64,000 nt of DNA from Todiramphus chloris collaris (Eukaryota > Chordata > Aves > Coraciiformes > Alcedinidae): positions 6,574,767 through 6,638,766 of the forward strand of contig JANVCC010000011.1 of NCBI GenBank assembly GCA_025345505.1. Reading direction: 5' to 3'. Below the pieces are notes generated by a model. It did not search any database. It saw nothing but the letters and a program-made list of their open reading frames with translations, and had not been told where the DNA came from. Each line of letters starts with the position of its first letter. The stretch's first letter is position 1. Below, one piece after another: positions 1 to 14,059 of this stretch. A program made the translations under genes and the position numbers.

Positions 1-3000
1 TGTCTAGAAAGACGTATTTTGTACTTTGAAGGCAAGACAATTGAATTCTGCTGCTGTTTTGTGTTTATAGGCAAGTCACTTCTAAACTTTCTGTCTCTTG
101 GTTTCCTCCGTCTGTAAAATGGAGATAACCTCAGAGGGATGCATTGAATATTCATCTGTGATTTATTGTATGCCACTGAAGAAAAGTGTTACGGGCAATG
201 TTAATGAAGCTTATTACTCAGCCCCTCTGCTGCACGTTGATCAGTATTTCAAACATCCGCAGTCTCCACAGTAAGCACTAGCAAATTCTTAACTGGACTT
301 AGCCTGCAGATGACGATAATAACTTCAATTTACATGGGGCTTTTCCTTTGGAAGAGCTCCAAAGAATTTTATAAACTGTAATGCAAACCATAGTGTAAAT
401 ATTGCCTTAGCAGCCACTAGCTATCGGTGAGGTGCTGTGTGATGGATATTGCAGTGCAGCTGGCAGATGTATGTGAGAGGATAGCAAAAAAGAGAAGCAA
501 ATACTGCAAGTGGTAGAGGTGACACAGGCAGGGAAATAGGAAAACAAAATTACATTACCTGATTTTTTTTTTTTTTAAATCTCTGATGTGATCAGTGATT
601 CCTAAAGATTGAGTGACTGATGTGAAACATGGCATTTTTGTTGCAGTCCCTTGGTGCTGCAATACTGGTTCCGTTCCAGTCAGGCAGAAAGAGCCCTGTG
701 AGCTCCCAGGGTTGGTTTTCCTTTTTCCTTGCAGAATGTGTGTATTTCTGGACATCTTAATTCAAACAGAGGCACAACAATGTGATTTCAGCGCTTTCTC
801 AGGCTGATATGGCTGGCTGTGTAGTGCCTTTCTCTTACAGAGGCAAAAGGCACAGTCAGTCACTTGGGGTTAGCTCTGTACATCCAAGACTTGAAAGTAT
901 AACCCAAATAACTTACTCTCAAACTCAAGTCCCATTAACCCTAAATCCTTTCAAAGAACATAAATACCTTTGCAAAGATGTTGGCTGGGAGTTTGTTGTG
1001 TCCAGTTGGGTTTGTTCAGTGGGTGCTGGAACCTTGGCTTTGCCCCTGAATTGTAGGCACCTAAGTTGGGTTGTCAGAAGTTGAATATAGTTATTGTAGG
1101 TCCCAGACACCACCACTAGAGATGGAGGCAGTGTCACAGAGACATGGAGAGAGAGATATCAGGTTCAGAAGTGCTCAGAGATGCTTGTCTCACTCAGTTT
1201 GGTAGGGAAGCCAAACCTTGTGCAAGACTAACTTGGATGTTTTGGTTAGCTCCTCGAAGGCAGGTAAGACAGAACATTGCCATTGTATGCAGTGTAATCC
1301 GCCAGACCCGTTAGTGCTTTAATAGACTAGACATGGGGCTCAAGTTATCAAATCATTTATTCATGAGAGGTTCAGCAGTTTTTGTGTCCCATGCGGGAAC
1401 ATGTATTTTTTTTTATATGTTTTGAGCGCTTTCAACACTGCTGGCTGAGTGCTGAAGCTTCAAGGGCTCAGAACTGCTAAAAACCAAGACGATAGGTCCA
1501 GAAATAGGATAACACAAATGAGTAGCTACAATTGGAAGCTATGACAGGGACATCTGGAGTAGAAATGCATGTCTGCTACGTGTGCTCTTGATGGACAGGC
1601 ATTAGTATCCTTAGCAACCAGCCAGCTGCAGCCAAACAAAAAATGGCAAGGGCAGAGGTCAGTCCCACAGTTATGGTGTGGATGCTGATTTGGGACTCAT
1701 CCCAGCTGCATGTTGGTCAGAAAAATGTTAGAAATTGTATTGTCATGGCAATTTTGCTGAAACAGTCTTTCCTTCAGTAACTTTTGAGCCTGTTGGCCAG
1801 GCTAGATGGTTGCAAAAGCTTGCTTTCTTTATAAAATAGGCTTAAGGTGTGTGCAACACTTTAAGGAGGAGGGAGCTTATCAAATGCAGATACTTGTTTG
1901 TCAACGCTTGTCCAAAGCTTGCCTGGTGTGGAGAAGAGGTTGCATGTTGTTGTCTTTAGACTCGGTCTGTGCAAACCAGTATTTCTGTTTGGAGCACCCT
2001 GGGCTAGTGGAGGCATCAGCAGTCAATAAAACACAGTTTGAGGCTTGGCTTCCTGCCTGGCTATCTGCTTACAGCAATCTTTACAATAAAAACAAAACAC
2101 AAAACATAATTATAGCCTGGTGGATGAATTTATATTTTTGGTATGTTGTGTTGCTGGGATTACTTTAAAGCCTCTGTGTCCAGGATTCTGGTCTTTCTAG
2201 ATATTTAAAATGACATCAATTCTATATTTTGCCAGGCCACACCCTCCAGTAGATAGATTGGTAACAGTCAATGACTGCATTAATGTTTAATCCAGTACAT
2301 TTCTCAGTTTTAGGATCCCATTCATCCATACTGCTATAATCAATTCCTCCTGGAAATACTGTGGTAATTAGAGGAGAGACTGATTTGCAAGCATTACTGT
2401 GACATGTGTATCCAACCTGTCTTGTTTTGATCCTTTCATTACCTTCACTTATGACTTTAATTGTGTACCATCTTGAGTAGGACTGTGGGAAGGAGGTGTG
2501 TGAACTTTTCATTTGCATGTTAATGGCACTTTGGGAAGGTGTTAAGGGATGCAAGCAGTGCTTTGAAGGAAAAGTGACTGCCCTGTATGCAAACCACTTT
2601 GATGGCTAGTGGTTCAGACATCGCTATTACTAAAGGTATTTTTTTCTTTCCGTATAGCAAATAGACAAGGCAGTTGGCATGATTGAGGAAGAGAATTGTT
2701 ATAGAGAACATCTTCCTGTAATCAGCATCTACCTCCTCCTAGGAAGGAAGGCCAGGCTTTATAATTTGTATGCCTGTTTTAAAGGGAGGATAGGTTAATT
2801 GAACCTTCATATGTGTTGTAATATATAGGGATACATTAGAGAAGGTGAAACTAGCTGGATTTCTCTTGTGTGTGAGATACGTGTTGCTGGGAATGTGGGC
2901 TAGGGCTGATGTGCAGGTTTTGTGAAGCTTGTTTGGCTTTTGAGGGCTCTGTCCAAGGCTCAGACATTTTACTCTACAACTGCTGGTTTTAAAAAGGAAC

Positions 3001-6000
3001 ATCTGTTACTTTATCCTAACCCTGAACTGGGTCCCACTGTGCCTCAGTGTGTGTTTGGAGTCGTTCGTCCTCTTGTGAAGGACAAGCTCACAATGGCTAT
3101 TTTGTCCCTTCCTGGGAAAGTAAAGATACTCTCCCTCACACTTTTGCTTTTGTGTGGGAAGAACTCCTTCTGAACAGTCACAGAAATCTCTGTAAATATC
3201 AAAACTACATCTTGTGACACTTTCTCATAACTTCCCTGCTGTGTCCTACTGTTTGAAGGAAACCTGAGCCACATGCTTTTGGCTCACCATCAGCATCTCA
3301 GCCTGATGGAGCTGGGAGGGATTGCCATCCCCACGCATCAGACCTGGAGGAAAATGAGTGGCATGGGAGTAACAGCCTGGCATTGCCATTTGGGAACAGT
3401 TGGATAGGCCTAAAGAGGGGGAGACTTGCTGCTTTAAATTAAAGGTGGCCCACCAAGCAGGATCCCTTCTTCTGCCTCTTGCTGCTATGTGTTGATGCAG
3501 CATCCCATGGCATGTTGTTCTCTCTTGAATAACTGTGCAAACGTAAAAGAGAGTTTCCACCTGGCAGAGCTCAGCACTTTCTGGTGGGTGGCAAAAGGCC
3601 ACAGTCACAAACAGGTAGGGAAAGGCCAGGTAACGGCAGTAATTTTGAGCAGGAGAAGACTCAGTGGGTGCTTGCAGGGAGATCTGACCATGCATGAGCA
3701 TGAGTGTGGTTGACATGACTGTTTTTGCATTGAAGATAATTAATGGGATGTAGGCTAGGCTGTAAAACAACTGTGAAAAGTAACAATGACTTAGGGAGCC
3801 ACGGAAAGAAGAACAACAGGAAAACCTGAGGATGCAAATCAGGAAAATTGGAAAAAATTGCCCTTTGATGGGTTGGTTTGTTGTTTTTGAATGGGCATGC
3901 CAGTGATGAGATCTGTTGGGGCCAGAGAGGGACAATCACAATAACTGAGATGCAGTGCGAGAGGATGCTAGGTTGGATTAATTGTGAGGGGACCTTTTTT
4001 TTTTTAGAAGGCTTCACTGGTGTACTTCTATGGGAAAGCTCTCTTGCCAAGGGAGATTAAGCCTAAGGCAGTTCTTCACATGCACAACCTGTGTGAGGCT
4101 GCTAGGTGGTGAGGATTTGCTTGGGGAGGGGAGGGCTGTTCTCTAGACCAAAGCAAGGAGAGGGTTTAAGAAGAGGCAGATGATATCTTTTTTTTTTTAA
4201 GCTGGAAGTCTTCCTAGGAAAGGAAGACACCTTTTGCTGTCCAGGAGTCTTCCAATCTGAACTACAAGGAAAAATAGTATTTTTCTACCTGTTCACAGAT
4301 ATACTATTAATTGCTGCCTGCAGAACATTAAATTAGGATGGAAAGTGTTTCTACTGGAGTCTGGAAGTGAAGGTGACACTAAGGCCAGGGAGAATTTGGG
4401 CAATTGCAGGGCAGTGGAATGTGACCTGACTGCATGGATAAACAGTGAATACCCTCAAGTGAAGACTGTGCCATCATGGGTGATGTTCTCCAGCACATAA
4501 GAGTGGGCAGGAGGAGAAGCTAGAAGAAACACTTATCTTTATTTTGGTAGATGTAACTTTTATACAAAATTTACTAGTTAAAAGGGGAAATATCCTGAAT
4601 ACAGCCAAGAAATAGTTCCCAGAGGAAAATCCCAGCCTTGTTACACCTTTATTGGCAGAGAAAGAGAAAAGCGCCTGTAGAGACCATAGAACCAGGGCTG
4701 AGGAAGACAGGTACCAAGACTGCAGAATGAAACACAGAAGAGGAGACATCAAGCATTGTAAATGAAGACAAAGCTGACTTAGGGGTGGCAGGGGGAAGGA
4801 AGCTGGAGGGGTAAAACATTCCAACAAAGAGAATGAGGCATAGGTCTGGTTACATGGGGGCTACTCACAAATTTCTGACCTTGGGATCTGTTACATCCAT
4901 TCCCCTCCCCCCCCCCATCTTACTTGTGTATACAGCATGCTCAGAGATGAACCATAATGCTTAAGAGATTTTTTTTGTGTGTGTGTGGTGTACAGTACAG
5001 TGAGGCCGTCAGCCTGGCTTCGATTTAAGTGTTATCACAGTAAAGACTCGAAGTTATTCTTAATGATCAGGAAAGGGGAAAAATGTATATCCTGCTTATG
5101 CACAATTGGTCTTCTTTTAAACTTTAAAGGATGTACATGTGGGCACGTTTGGTGGAAAGCATCCTTGGACACTCCCTCCATGCCATAGTTAAATGTTGAG
5201 TGAAGCTTTTGAGTTGCAACGTTGACCTTTTAAAAATGCCACAGGCCTCTTTCAACGGGATAGACACAAAAAATTGTAATACACTCTCTCAGAGCATAGC
5301 TCTTATATTCTTGGAGTCCATACAAACTCCTGCACATCTTGGTAGAAAAAAACCCCTCATATCATGCTCACCAAGCTACCAATAAGTAGCAAATAAAAAA
5401 AGGGAGAACAGTCTGAGAAGTGGACAAAGCAGAGGAGTTACACATATAGGGTCTGTGACACTCCTTTTTTTTTTTTCTCTTAAATAACCTAGCTGATGTT
5501 TGAGCTAGATTCCTGTTTGAATTGTTGCTAGTGACACAATGATGATATGATACAATTGGTAATGACACAATGAATTAATAATTTAACTTGATACAGTGTT
5601 ATACATTTAATTTTGATTTCCCAATCCCTGCAGGCTCATCACAACCAGGCTCTGGATCTGTCCCAATAGTGTCTTTGTGTTAAGGATGAATGAAGGGAAT
5701 GACGTTTCTGACCATGCTTGGACCTTATTTTGCTGGCTTTGGGGCAGACATGAGAGGACAAACCTATTCTATAGAGCACACACTGTCTTTGCTGGCTGTT
5801 TAAGTGTAATAAATGTACAAAGAAATGCAAACATGGTGCTTTGTGTGATCCTCATCTGCAGCTTTTGTATTGTACCTAGGAGGACTCGCATGGTGATTAC
5901 CTAGTTTCATGGGAGGGGGAAGAAAATGTATTAGTTGCAAAAAAAAAAAAAAACCAAAAAACCCCCGACTTCAGTTTAAGTGAGAACTTGGAGCTGCCAG

Positions 6001-6889
6001 CTGTAACCCTGGGCAGTATGTGAGGCTACTGCAGAGTAGCAGAAATAGAGCTGTGGACCAGAGCAGCAGATTAGAGAGTCCACAGTGAAAACTTGAATTT
6101 TTCCGTTACAGGTGAAGTTCTTCACTCCAAAGGCTTGATGTGGAGCACTTGTCTTTGCCCCAGGCCAGCCTGCATTTCTATGCCAAGACAGTACTCAAAC
6201 CTGTCCCCTTGTATTGCACTACAAATGAGATACTTGACACTTAATACCTAATTTTCCTTGTTTGTCTTGGATTGTTTTGTGCTTTTGACAATGAACCAAA
6301 AGCCTATTTGTGACTTACAAATGCATGTTTTATTACAGACAGATGTGTTAGTTGGGGTTGTAGTGCCTGCTGTTCAAGCTGGTGCTGAGATTTGCATTCA
6401 AGCCCAATTAATTTGTGCTCAGTGTTAGAATTCAGATTCCCAGATTCAATGTCCAATCTCACCAGAATATACCTTTCCTTTGCAATTTTAAAAACAGAAT
6501 GTGTTATAACTTTTGGCAGAAGTAACCTTAAAGCTTTTGAGTTTGTGTCTGTGGGTATCTGGTGGGTATTGTTCCAGGGTTAGGGATATTTTCTTTTTTG
6601 CTAGCTTCTTTCCATCATCCCCTCTGCATTTTTCCTGCCCTTGTTTTTGCTGTGCTGGACATGGATGCTTCTCTCTGCAGTGCTGCTGTTTGCGCTCATG
6701 CCTTGGTGCTTCAGCAGCATCTGCCTAGACAACTGTATCCCAGATTCATTCCTTCTGTGTTTCCTGTTTTCCTTGCCTCTTCACCCTATAACTTTTATTT
6801 CTTCCTTTTATAATCCCAAGATGAAATTGCCTCACAATTTCTTTAAACCACTTTTTTTTCTATTTTAAACCTACATTTTTACATCTATA
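1..6889. other. Non-coding DNA upstream of RAB30, no gene seen
   Basis: All open frames here are short and show no family resemblance. The composition is ordinary avian intronic or intergenic sequence with T runs (for example 570-583) and a small TG repeat near 4,977. It may be RAB30 5' intron, because RAB30 has a far-upstream non-coding first exon in mammals, but no exon could be identified. Confidence 0.6.
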
Positions 6890-6932
6890 ACATGTTGGAC
6901 TAGGTCCCTTCCAACTCCAACAATTCTGTGAT
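6890..6932 (+). mobile_element. CR1 LINE 3' tail remnant
   Basis: Some 45 bases match the CR1 end: ttggactaggtcccttccaa, then a ttctgtgat terminus. Only the extreme 3' end survives, as usual for CR1. Confidence 0.65.
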
Positions 6933-9900
6933 TTTTCTTTCACCATCGTCTGCAGCAATTCAGAGTACTGCTAGCTAAGCAAATACCCTAGTCCAGATGA
7001 AGCCAGTTTTGCAAGCCTTGTTACCCTGTCTGAATTCTTTACCACCACAGCAGCTTCTTTCTTTTTTTTTTTTTTGGTCATACACATATCCAGTTGCTCA
7101 AGGTGGCTCAATTCAAGTTGTTCTGCACATGACTATTGCAGAGACACTAAAGTGCTTATACTGCAAGGGTGTAGTAGCACACATTTCCCTTGGAGAGAAA
7201 CTAATTAGATTGGAGAATATAGTAGTTTGAAAAGATGGTTCAAAGCTGGAATTAGCTTGTTCTTCCTGGACTCAGTTTACTGCAACAAAATTGTGCAAGT
7301 TTTTGGAAACCCGTTCTTTTCAGAGGGAAAACCAGTGACTTTTTAAACCTGCTTTCCAAGTTAGTCTTCAGATAATGCTTCTGCAAAGATTTCTTTGCAC
7401 AGAGATTTGCAGGATGTGTGTGTTTGGTCTTGCTGTGGCACCTCAGGGCAATGCATATGATGACTGTTGCATAGGGAAGAATAGAACCTGAGGTGCCATG
7501 TAGGATCTGTCCTGCATCAGCAGAGCCAAAAAGGCTTTTTATGTTCTGACTTCTAGTCTTGGTCTATACTCTATACATTCCACCCCCCATGCTGAGAGGA
7601 TGAATATGCACAAAAAATTATATGATCCATTCTCTGATTTGTGATACAGTTCTGGATATTCAATTTCAGTCGTGTAGTATAGAAATACATACAAAATACA
7701 CTAGAAATAAATATAGAACTTCTCGATGTCTCTTATTTGCTGTAGGTGAACTCCATTAGACATGAAATCTTAGGACAATATGAGCTGGTGCTTGTACTTT
7801 GCTTTATCCTTGATGGGAGTGTGCTGTGCTGAGGGGGCAGCAAGGCTACTCTTGTATTTAGTGGAATAAATGGCAAACTGAAGCAGAGGGAATTCTGTAC
7901 TTTACTAAATGAAAATGGCTTGAGTTTTGAATTACAAGGAGCATTTTTGGGTAGACTGCCCATTTTGTTGAACAAAAGGTGTCAATCCAAATAATTTTGT
8001 GTAAAATTGGGAAATGCAAGGAAGGAAAAAATGTGAGATGTTCCTTTACCCCTGTAAGAACAGTCTGTCTGGCTCATGCCATCTTTCATAAGCTGTATCC
8101 TAAAGAAAAATGTCAAAGCATATATGTATTTAAGAAGCTGCTAATGCGGTCTTTTCTGTGACTGAAATGCTTTCCTTCCAGGATTGTGTGTCAAGATCTT
8201 GAACACCTGAGTGTAACCAGCTGGCATTAGCCTTGGGACAAGGTCTCCTAGTCATGATAAAAAACATTTGCTCTGTCACATCCCTTCAACTTAAAGGATT
8301 AAAACTGTGTGGTGTCCAACAGTGTCAGCCCACTCCGGTGTAATACCTTAAAGAGAATTATTCTTGTTTGATTTTGGTTTTCCTTCTGTTTTCCTTTCTG
8401 TTTCTCAGCCTGTCTTTTAATTCCTCTTTGGCCCTTGCTTTCTCTCTTACCCATCCCTTCCCACATCCACCCATGTGCATAGCAATCCAGAAATACTCCA
8501 GATGCTCAACTGCTGGAGGACCGAGTGTGCAAGCCAGCGACCCTTGCAGGGAAGGGATGCTGCAGGACCGGCATGCCAAGATGTACTCTGGCTGGAGTCC
8601 TGTGTAGAAGGATCCTGTTTTCTGTGTTTTTGGCTTATTGCCTGGGTGAAAGAGTTGAGCTTCCTTGTCCCCTGGGTTGTGATTACATTTCCAGTAAATT
8701 CAGAGGCCTCAATGTTTCAGCTCTGCAGTGTGAGCAAGGGTTAACATATGAGGCTTGTGATATAATTCACAGTGTTTGAGCTGAAAAATTATTGTGGGAA
8801 TCTATTTATCTCATGCTCAATACAAATTGACCTCCTTTCTGTATGTGCAGGATGTAAACGAGATGGTGGGTGTCTCACAGTTCTGCAGGCATAGCCTGGC
8901 CAGGGAGGACGATGATGAATTTCCATCCTTCTGCCTCATATCCAAAAGAGAAAACATCCAAATTTGTTATCCTTGCTATATCCTGTTGCCTTCAGCTAAT
9001 TTACATGAGCATCCCTGATTGTGGCTGAGTTTTGTGCATGAAGGTTGGTGAGGAGCACAGTTTGCTTTGTGGTCACCGTGAAGGCTCTGCCAACGTGGAA
9101 ATGAACACTGAAGCTGGTGGCTTTGGTCAGATAGGACCCTGTATGTACGCAGCCAGAGTTGGAGTGCAATGGTGCAGTTTCATACTTGGCTGCTTTTTTG
9201 GGGATTATAAGGGAAGGAACTTGTGGCTTTCATTAGAGAAGGGGCTGCTTTCCAGCCAGACACACGTGTGTGGTTGTGCAACTTCTGGTCTCTCCTGTGC
9301 AATTGTGGAGGATGGGGGTGGCAGATAAACCCTAACTCACAGAGGAGCATGGCTTACAACATCGTACAATCATTATTCCTCAGAGTCCTGTTGTTCCTTC
9401 TAGACAAAAGACCTTGCACTGGAGCCCAGGAGTGAAGAGAAAGATAGGCAGGAAGGGAAGGGCTGGAGACAAAAACCAAACAAATAAGATCTGGTGGTGA
9501 AATGAGTGATATAAATCTGCTTCATGGAGATCCTCAACTTCCCAGATTTTTAGCATGCAGCCAAAACCAAAAGGCAGCATGGCTGGAAGGAGATGGCTCT
9601 CTGGGGACCTCATTCTGAAGTTACAGCCAAGTTATCTCCTGCCTATATTCAGAAAATCTGCTGCAGTGGAAGGTTTGTGGTGCTGGTCATGCAGGCATGG
9701 TGCAAGGTACTTTGGATTGCCTGTGTTGGAGCAAACACCGGGGTGTCTTTGCTGTTACCTGTACAGCAGCTTAGAACTCTCACAAATGCCCATGATTTTG
9801 GCTTGCTTTGAGAACGCTTGAGGAAACTCCTGTTATTGGGCACGTGGCAAGGAATGCTGTGGTGATGCCGAGTGTGGGAGTCGGGGGGGGAAACTTGTGC

Positions 9901-12900
9901 TGCTGCCAGGTTCCCCTTGCTGTGCCTGCTGGCAGCCTCCCTGGGGAGCCAGGGCTAGAGCTGTCATGGAGCTGAGAACCCCCCATCTAGTTCAGCCTCC
10001 CTTTTACAGGCAAGAAGTCACTGCATTTAAAAGCACATGATTCTCATTACCCGTGCCCGAGTGTCTGCTGGAGCTCAATTGCCTGGATCCCTGAGAGTTG
10101 CTCAGTAAGAAACAGCAAACATTTTCCCTGGGAAGGAGCAGCTGTTTATATATAGTGTGCAGTGGGTTCACGAGCAATTACTAGGAAAACATTCCTTTCT
10201 AGCCTTAAAAAAAGGGTATTTTTGTTGTCCTCTTTCCTCTAAAGCACACAAGTCGTAGAGTCAGGGATTTTCGTTTGCCATGACAACCAAAGAAACCATC
10301 AAGCCATGTGATTTCTCTTTCCTTCCTATGATTACATCCTTTTTTTTTAAAAAGCCATCTTGCTAACAGAGTTGGGAAACATCAGGTGTTATTTGTTTTT
10401 CTCATGTAGATTAGGGAGGATTTAATTTGCATATTTGCTTGGGAACTATAGAGAGCTGGGGGATATTGATATATCCATGATTCATGGTAAGAATGGTGTC
10501 TTAGTTCAGAATTACTGTATTGTACTGAAGTCTCTTTTTTTCTCCTTTTTCTCTTTATTTTTTTAATCTTTTTTCTCTTCCCCCTCTTCTTGGAGACAAG
10601 ACTATTATTGAAGGGTCCTGGCTCCCACAGGGTGAAAACCATTGTGAGACCCATGAGTGCTGCTGAAAAGTGATGAGGTTCAGAGCCCTTAGCCTTGAAG
10701 CTGTTGCTTTACGTATGGTACAAATGACTCACAGACTTTGAGACAATAAATGTTCGCATATTCTTCTGCCAGAGCAAGGTTTTACAAAGGCAGAAAACAG
10801 GATGGATGTGACTCTTGATACCCAGTCCATGTGAGAACTGCCAGCACCAGGTCTGAGCGTTTCATGTAAACTGAAAGCCTGTAGATGGTGTTACTGTCAG
10901 CAAAACTCAAGTGCCAGCATTTATCCTATTTTAAAAATCACTATCCTGTGCTTGGGAATTTCCCCAGGGCACCAAATATAGATTCAACACAAAAGGAAAA
11001 AAAAACCAAAACCCAACCCCAAGAGCTGGTCTGTTGCTAAGGAATAAAAATAAATGGTCACAAACACGGTTCTGATGTGCCAAGTTGCATCCCCATGAGC
11101 ATGAAGTTGCAAGTGTGAAGGTCCCTAACAGGGAAGTGACATGTCACAATGCCATTCGTGCCTATGGAGGACTGGCTGCTGTTTGCTTTAAGTAAACAGA
11201 AAGAAATAACTTTCTTCTTCCTAGTACTAGTTCTGAAGAGTTGGAAACTTAAGTAGGTTACTGCCAAGAGATAAGTAGTAGTAAAGGATAATCTCTGTAT
11301 TTTTGTGATATTACGTATAACACAGAGCTCTCTATACTGAAATAGCCTTAAGAGATCGTATTTGTGATGGGAATATATCACTGACAAAAGGGTGAGTGTT
11401 GGTACTGCAGAAGCTGCGATTCTGCCTTTACCTTTTCTCCACAAGCAAATGTCTATCTGCAAATCTCTGCAATAATTTATTAACCCATGTGGCTGGAAAT
11501 ACAGAGTAGCTGAGCTGGGAATAGAGGTGTGCAGAGGTGAAGACGTGATTTATCCGGGCTAGAGAGCTGCTGTGACTGATGCAGTCCTTTAATGTGTGTG
11601 CCTGCATGCACATGTGGTGCTTGGTTTTGTGGGATCTGTACTCCTCAAGGTACCACTTGCTGCACCAGTTCTAAATAATAAATCTCAAAGACTCTGCCTG
11701 TGGAACACTTTTATTTTTCTAAATTATGTTTTCAGATTTCAGGCTCTTAGGTAAGCTGTTAGGGTCATGTCCCTGTGGTGGTAGGAGACCTAGAGCAGAA
11801 AGCTTCCACTAAAGAGCTGGTTTCTTTCTTTTTTTTTGTATTTATTTTAGTGTCAAACTTAACCCATTCAGTCTCTTGAATTGCAGCTGGCCCAAAGCTG
11901 AAATAAAGTTTTAACAGCAGATAGCTGCCCTAGATGAGTAACTGTATTTTTGTGGTGGTCTAGGGCAAATGAAATGTGCTGTAACCACCTGAAACAACAA
12001 GGGGAACTGAAAATGGGCCACATGTTAGTGTGTGAGCTAAAATTTAACCAGAACGTGAATACTGTTCCTTACTCTGTGCAGAGACCTGTGATATCCTTGC
12101 AAAAATACTACTTGGGAGCTGTTATATGAAATGACCATTATAGAGATACTAGATATAGTAAAGATACTTTGTTACAAAAATTAAATTCTGGGACCAGGGC
12201 TATAAAACCTAATTCTGCTATCCCACCCCCAAATTTTTTTCCTCGTCTGACCTGGATCCCTTCTGCAGCAGGTAGGGTGCTGGGTGCAGGCAGGGCTGTG
12301 AACCTTTCCTTTGGAGGCGGTAGACCTTACATGAGCTTCAACCAGACTTGAAGCTACATTCAAGCCTCTATTCTTTCCACTTTCTCCCTACCTCTGACCA
12401 ATTTGTTTTCATGAAACATTTGCTTCTTTGGCGGATACACAGAGTTGAAAAATGTACCGAAGTGTTTCTTTGCAGAAATGCAAAGAATATTCACTGTCAA
12501 CTCAGCTGCTTGCCAGACGGGCTGTCTGATTCCAGATGGGGTGTTTCTATCAAATGAGAGCATTTTTAGAGGGGAAAACTTCTTTGAGGAGATGACACTT
12601 GCACTGGCATTGCAGTGTTGTTGGGAAGCAGAAGCATACATGCTTGGGTATGTGAGCATGTATGATACAGGTAAACTGTGCTTCCCATCTGAAAATAAGG
12701 CGGTGATAAACTGGGCAGCACTGGGGCAACAATCAGCCTAGGAGAGCACTAGAACCATCTCACTACTTGATCTTAGTGGCAGAGAAGACCTTGTGGTTTG
12801 GGATTTTATGCTTGTCTTTAGAGGAATAAGGACCTGGGAGATAAGCTTCCTGGAGCTGTCATCATCTTCTCCAGAACCTTCTCCATCTCCCTTCCCCTAA

Positions 12901-13890
12901 GGGTTTAAATAATCAATGCTATTGCACCGCCTCTGACATCTTGACAGAAGCCTCTAACACTTAACTATTTTATTCCTCCATCGCTTTGTGTTAAAAAAAA
13001 AAAAGCTATAATTTCTGGGGCGATAACCTTCCACAGATAACCTCTGTGTACAGAGGCAGAAATCTTCCCTAAATGCAAGTGTGCTGTTGCACATTTCCTG
13101 CGACCTTTCCTATTGGGGTGGCACAGGGGTGTGATGCGCAGCTCCCATGTGACTGGCTGATGTGGCGTGTGTGGTTGTGATAAGGGAGCCTCAGCTGAAA
13201 CTCAAGGTCACTTCTTTATTTTCTCATATAAGCTGGAACAAAAACACCACCCTCCCCGCCCCCCTCCCCAAAAACCCAAAGAAAAAACCAAACCCACAAA
13301 ACAATAAACCAAACCAACAACAAAAAAAAGAAACAAAAAACCAACCAAACAACACTTTTAACAGTCCTACTCCAGGAGCAAGCTGTGCTCTTGAATTAGG
13401 GGGCACACCTGAAAGTTTTGCCTGGGGATGCCAACCTTCCTCTTGAATCACTGGGAAGCTACTGCCTCACAAAATCCAAATGCAAACAACTGATTGAAGG
13501 GGAGCTACCTGCAGTGTGCCAATAATTGCCCTAATAATTTTGTGTTCCTTCCTGGAGAAAGCTCCTTCAAGTAATTGTCCTGGGGAGGCTTTTTTACTTC
13601 ACTTCAGGATGTGACATAGAATGTCTGCGAGGTGCTGGTTAGGGGTTGAGCTCTTCTCAATGAAAAGTTTTCAGTCCAAGTGCTTCAGAGAAATGTGAAT
13701 TATTTCTTTTTGGTTGTTTTTTTGTTGTTTTTACAGTTTGTGCATGTGCGATTCTTACAGCTGTGGTGTCTTGGCTTTTGCAGTTTGGTCTTTGATTCTT
13801 GCTATTTTAAGAGAACCAGTGCAAGAGCAGGCTCTCCTACTATAGCTACATGCATCTCCTCTTTGGAGATCTGGTAATACAAGATATAGA
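6933..13890. other. Non-coding DNA upstream of RAB30, no gene seen
   Basis: No coding exon, RNA gene or dated transposon was recognised. It contains A-rich and A/C-rich tracts at about 11,000-11,026 and 13,255-13,352. Confidence 0.6.
13255..13352 (+). repeat. A/C-rich low-complexity tract
   Basis: About 100 bases of C-rich then A/C-rich sequence in irregular units, with a G-free composition apart from a few bases. Confidence 0.85.
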
Positions 13891-13891
13891 C

Positions 13892-14059
13892 GGAATCTGG
13901 TTGCCCAGAGGTGCTGTGGATGTCACATGATTGGAAGTGTTCAAGTCTAGGTTGACTGGGGCTTTGAGCAACCTGGTCTACTGAAAAGTGTCCCTGCCCA
14001 TGGCAGACTAGATGGTCTTCAAAGGTCCCTTCCAACCCCGATCATTGTGTGGTTTTATG
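13892..14059 (+). mobile_element. CR1 LINE 3' fragment
   Basis: The stretch reads as a CR1 3' end in the plus direction: gcccagaggtgctgtgga near the start, catggcagactagatggtct, gtcccttccaacccc, and a worn ATTCTATG-like end. It is about 170 bases long and strongly 5'-truncated. Confidence 0.8.

Noticed and set aside
3246-3935. Minus-strand open frame of 229 codons
   Set aside because: No recognisable domain, composition reads like translated non-coding DNA (many His, Cys, Phe), no splice or promoter context; overlaps other equally meaningless frames.
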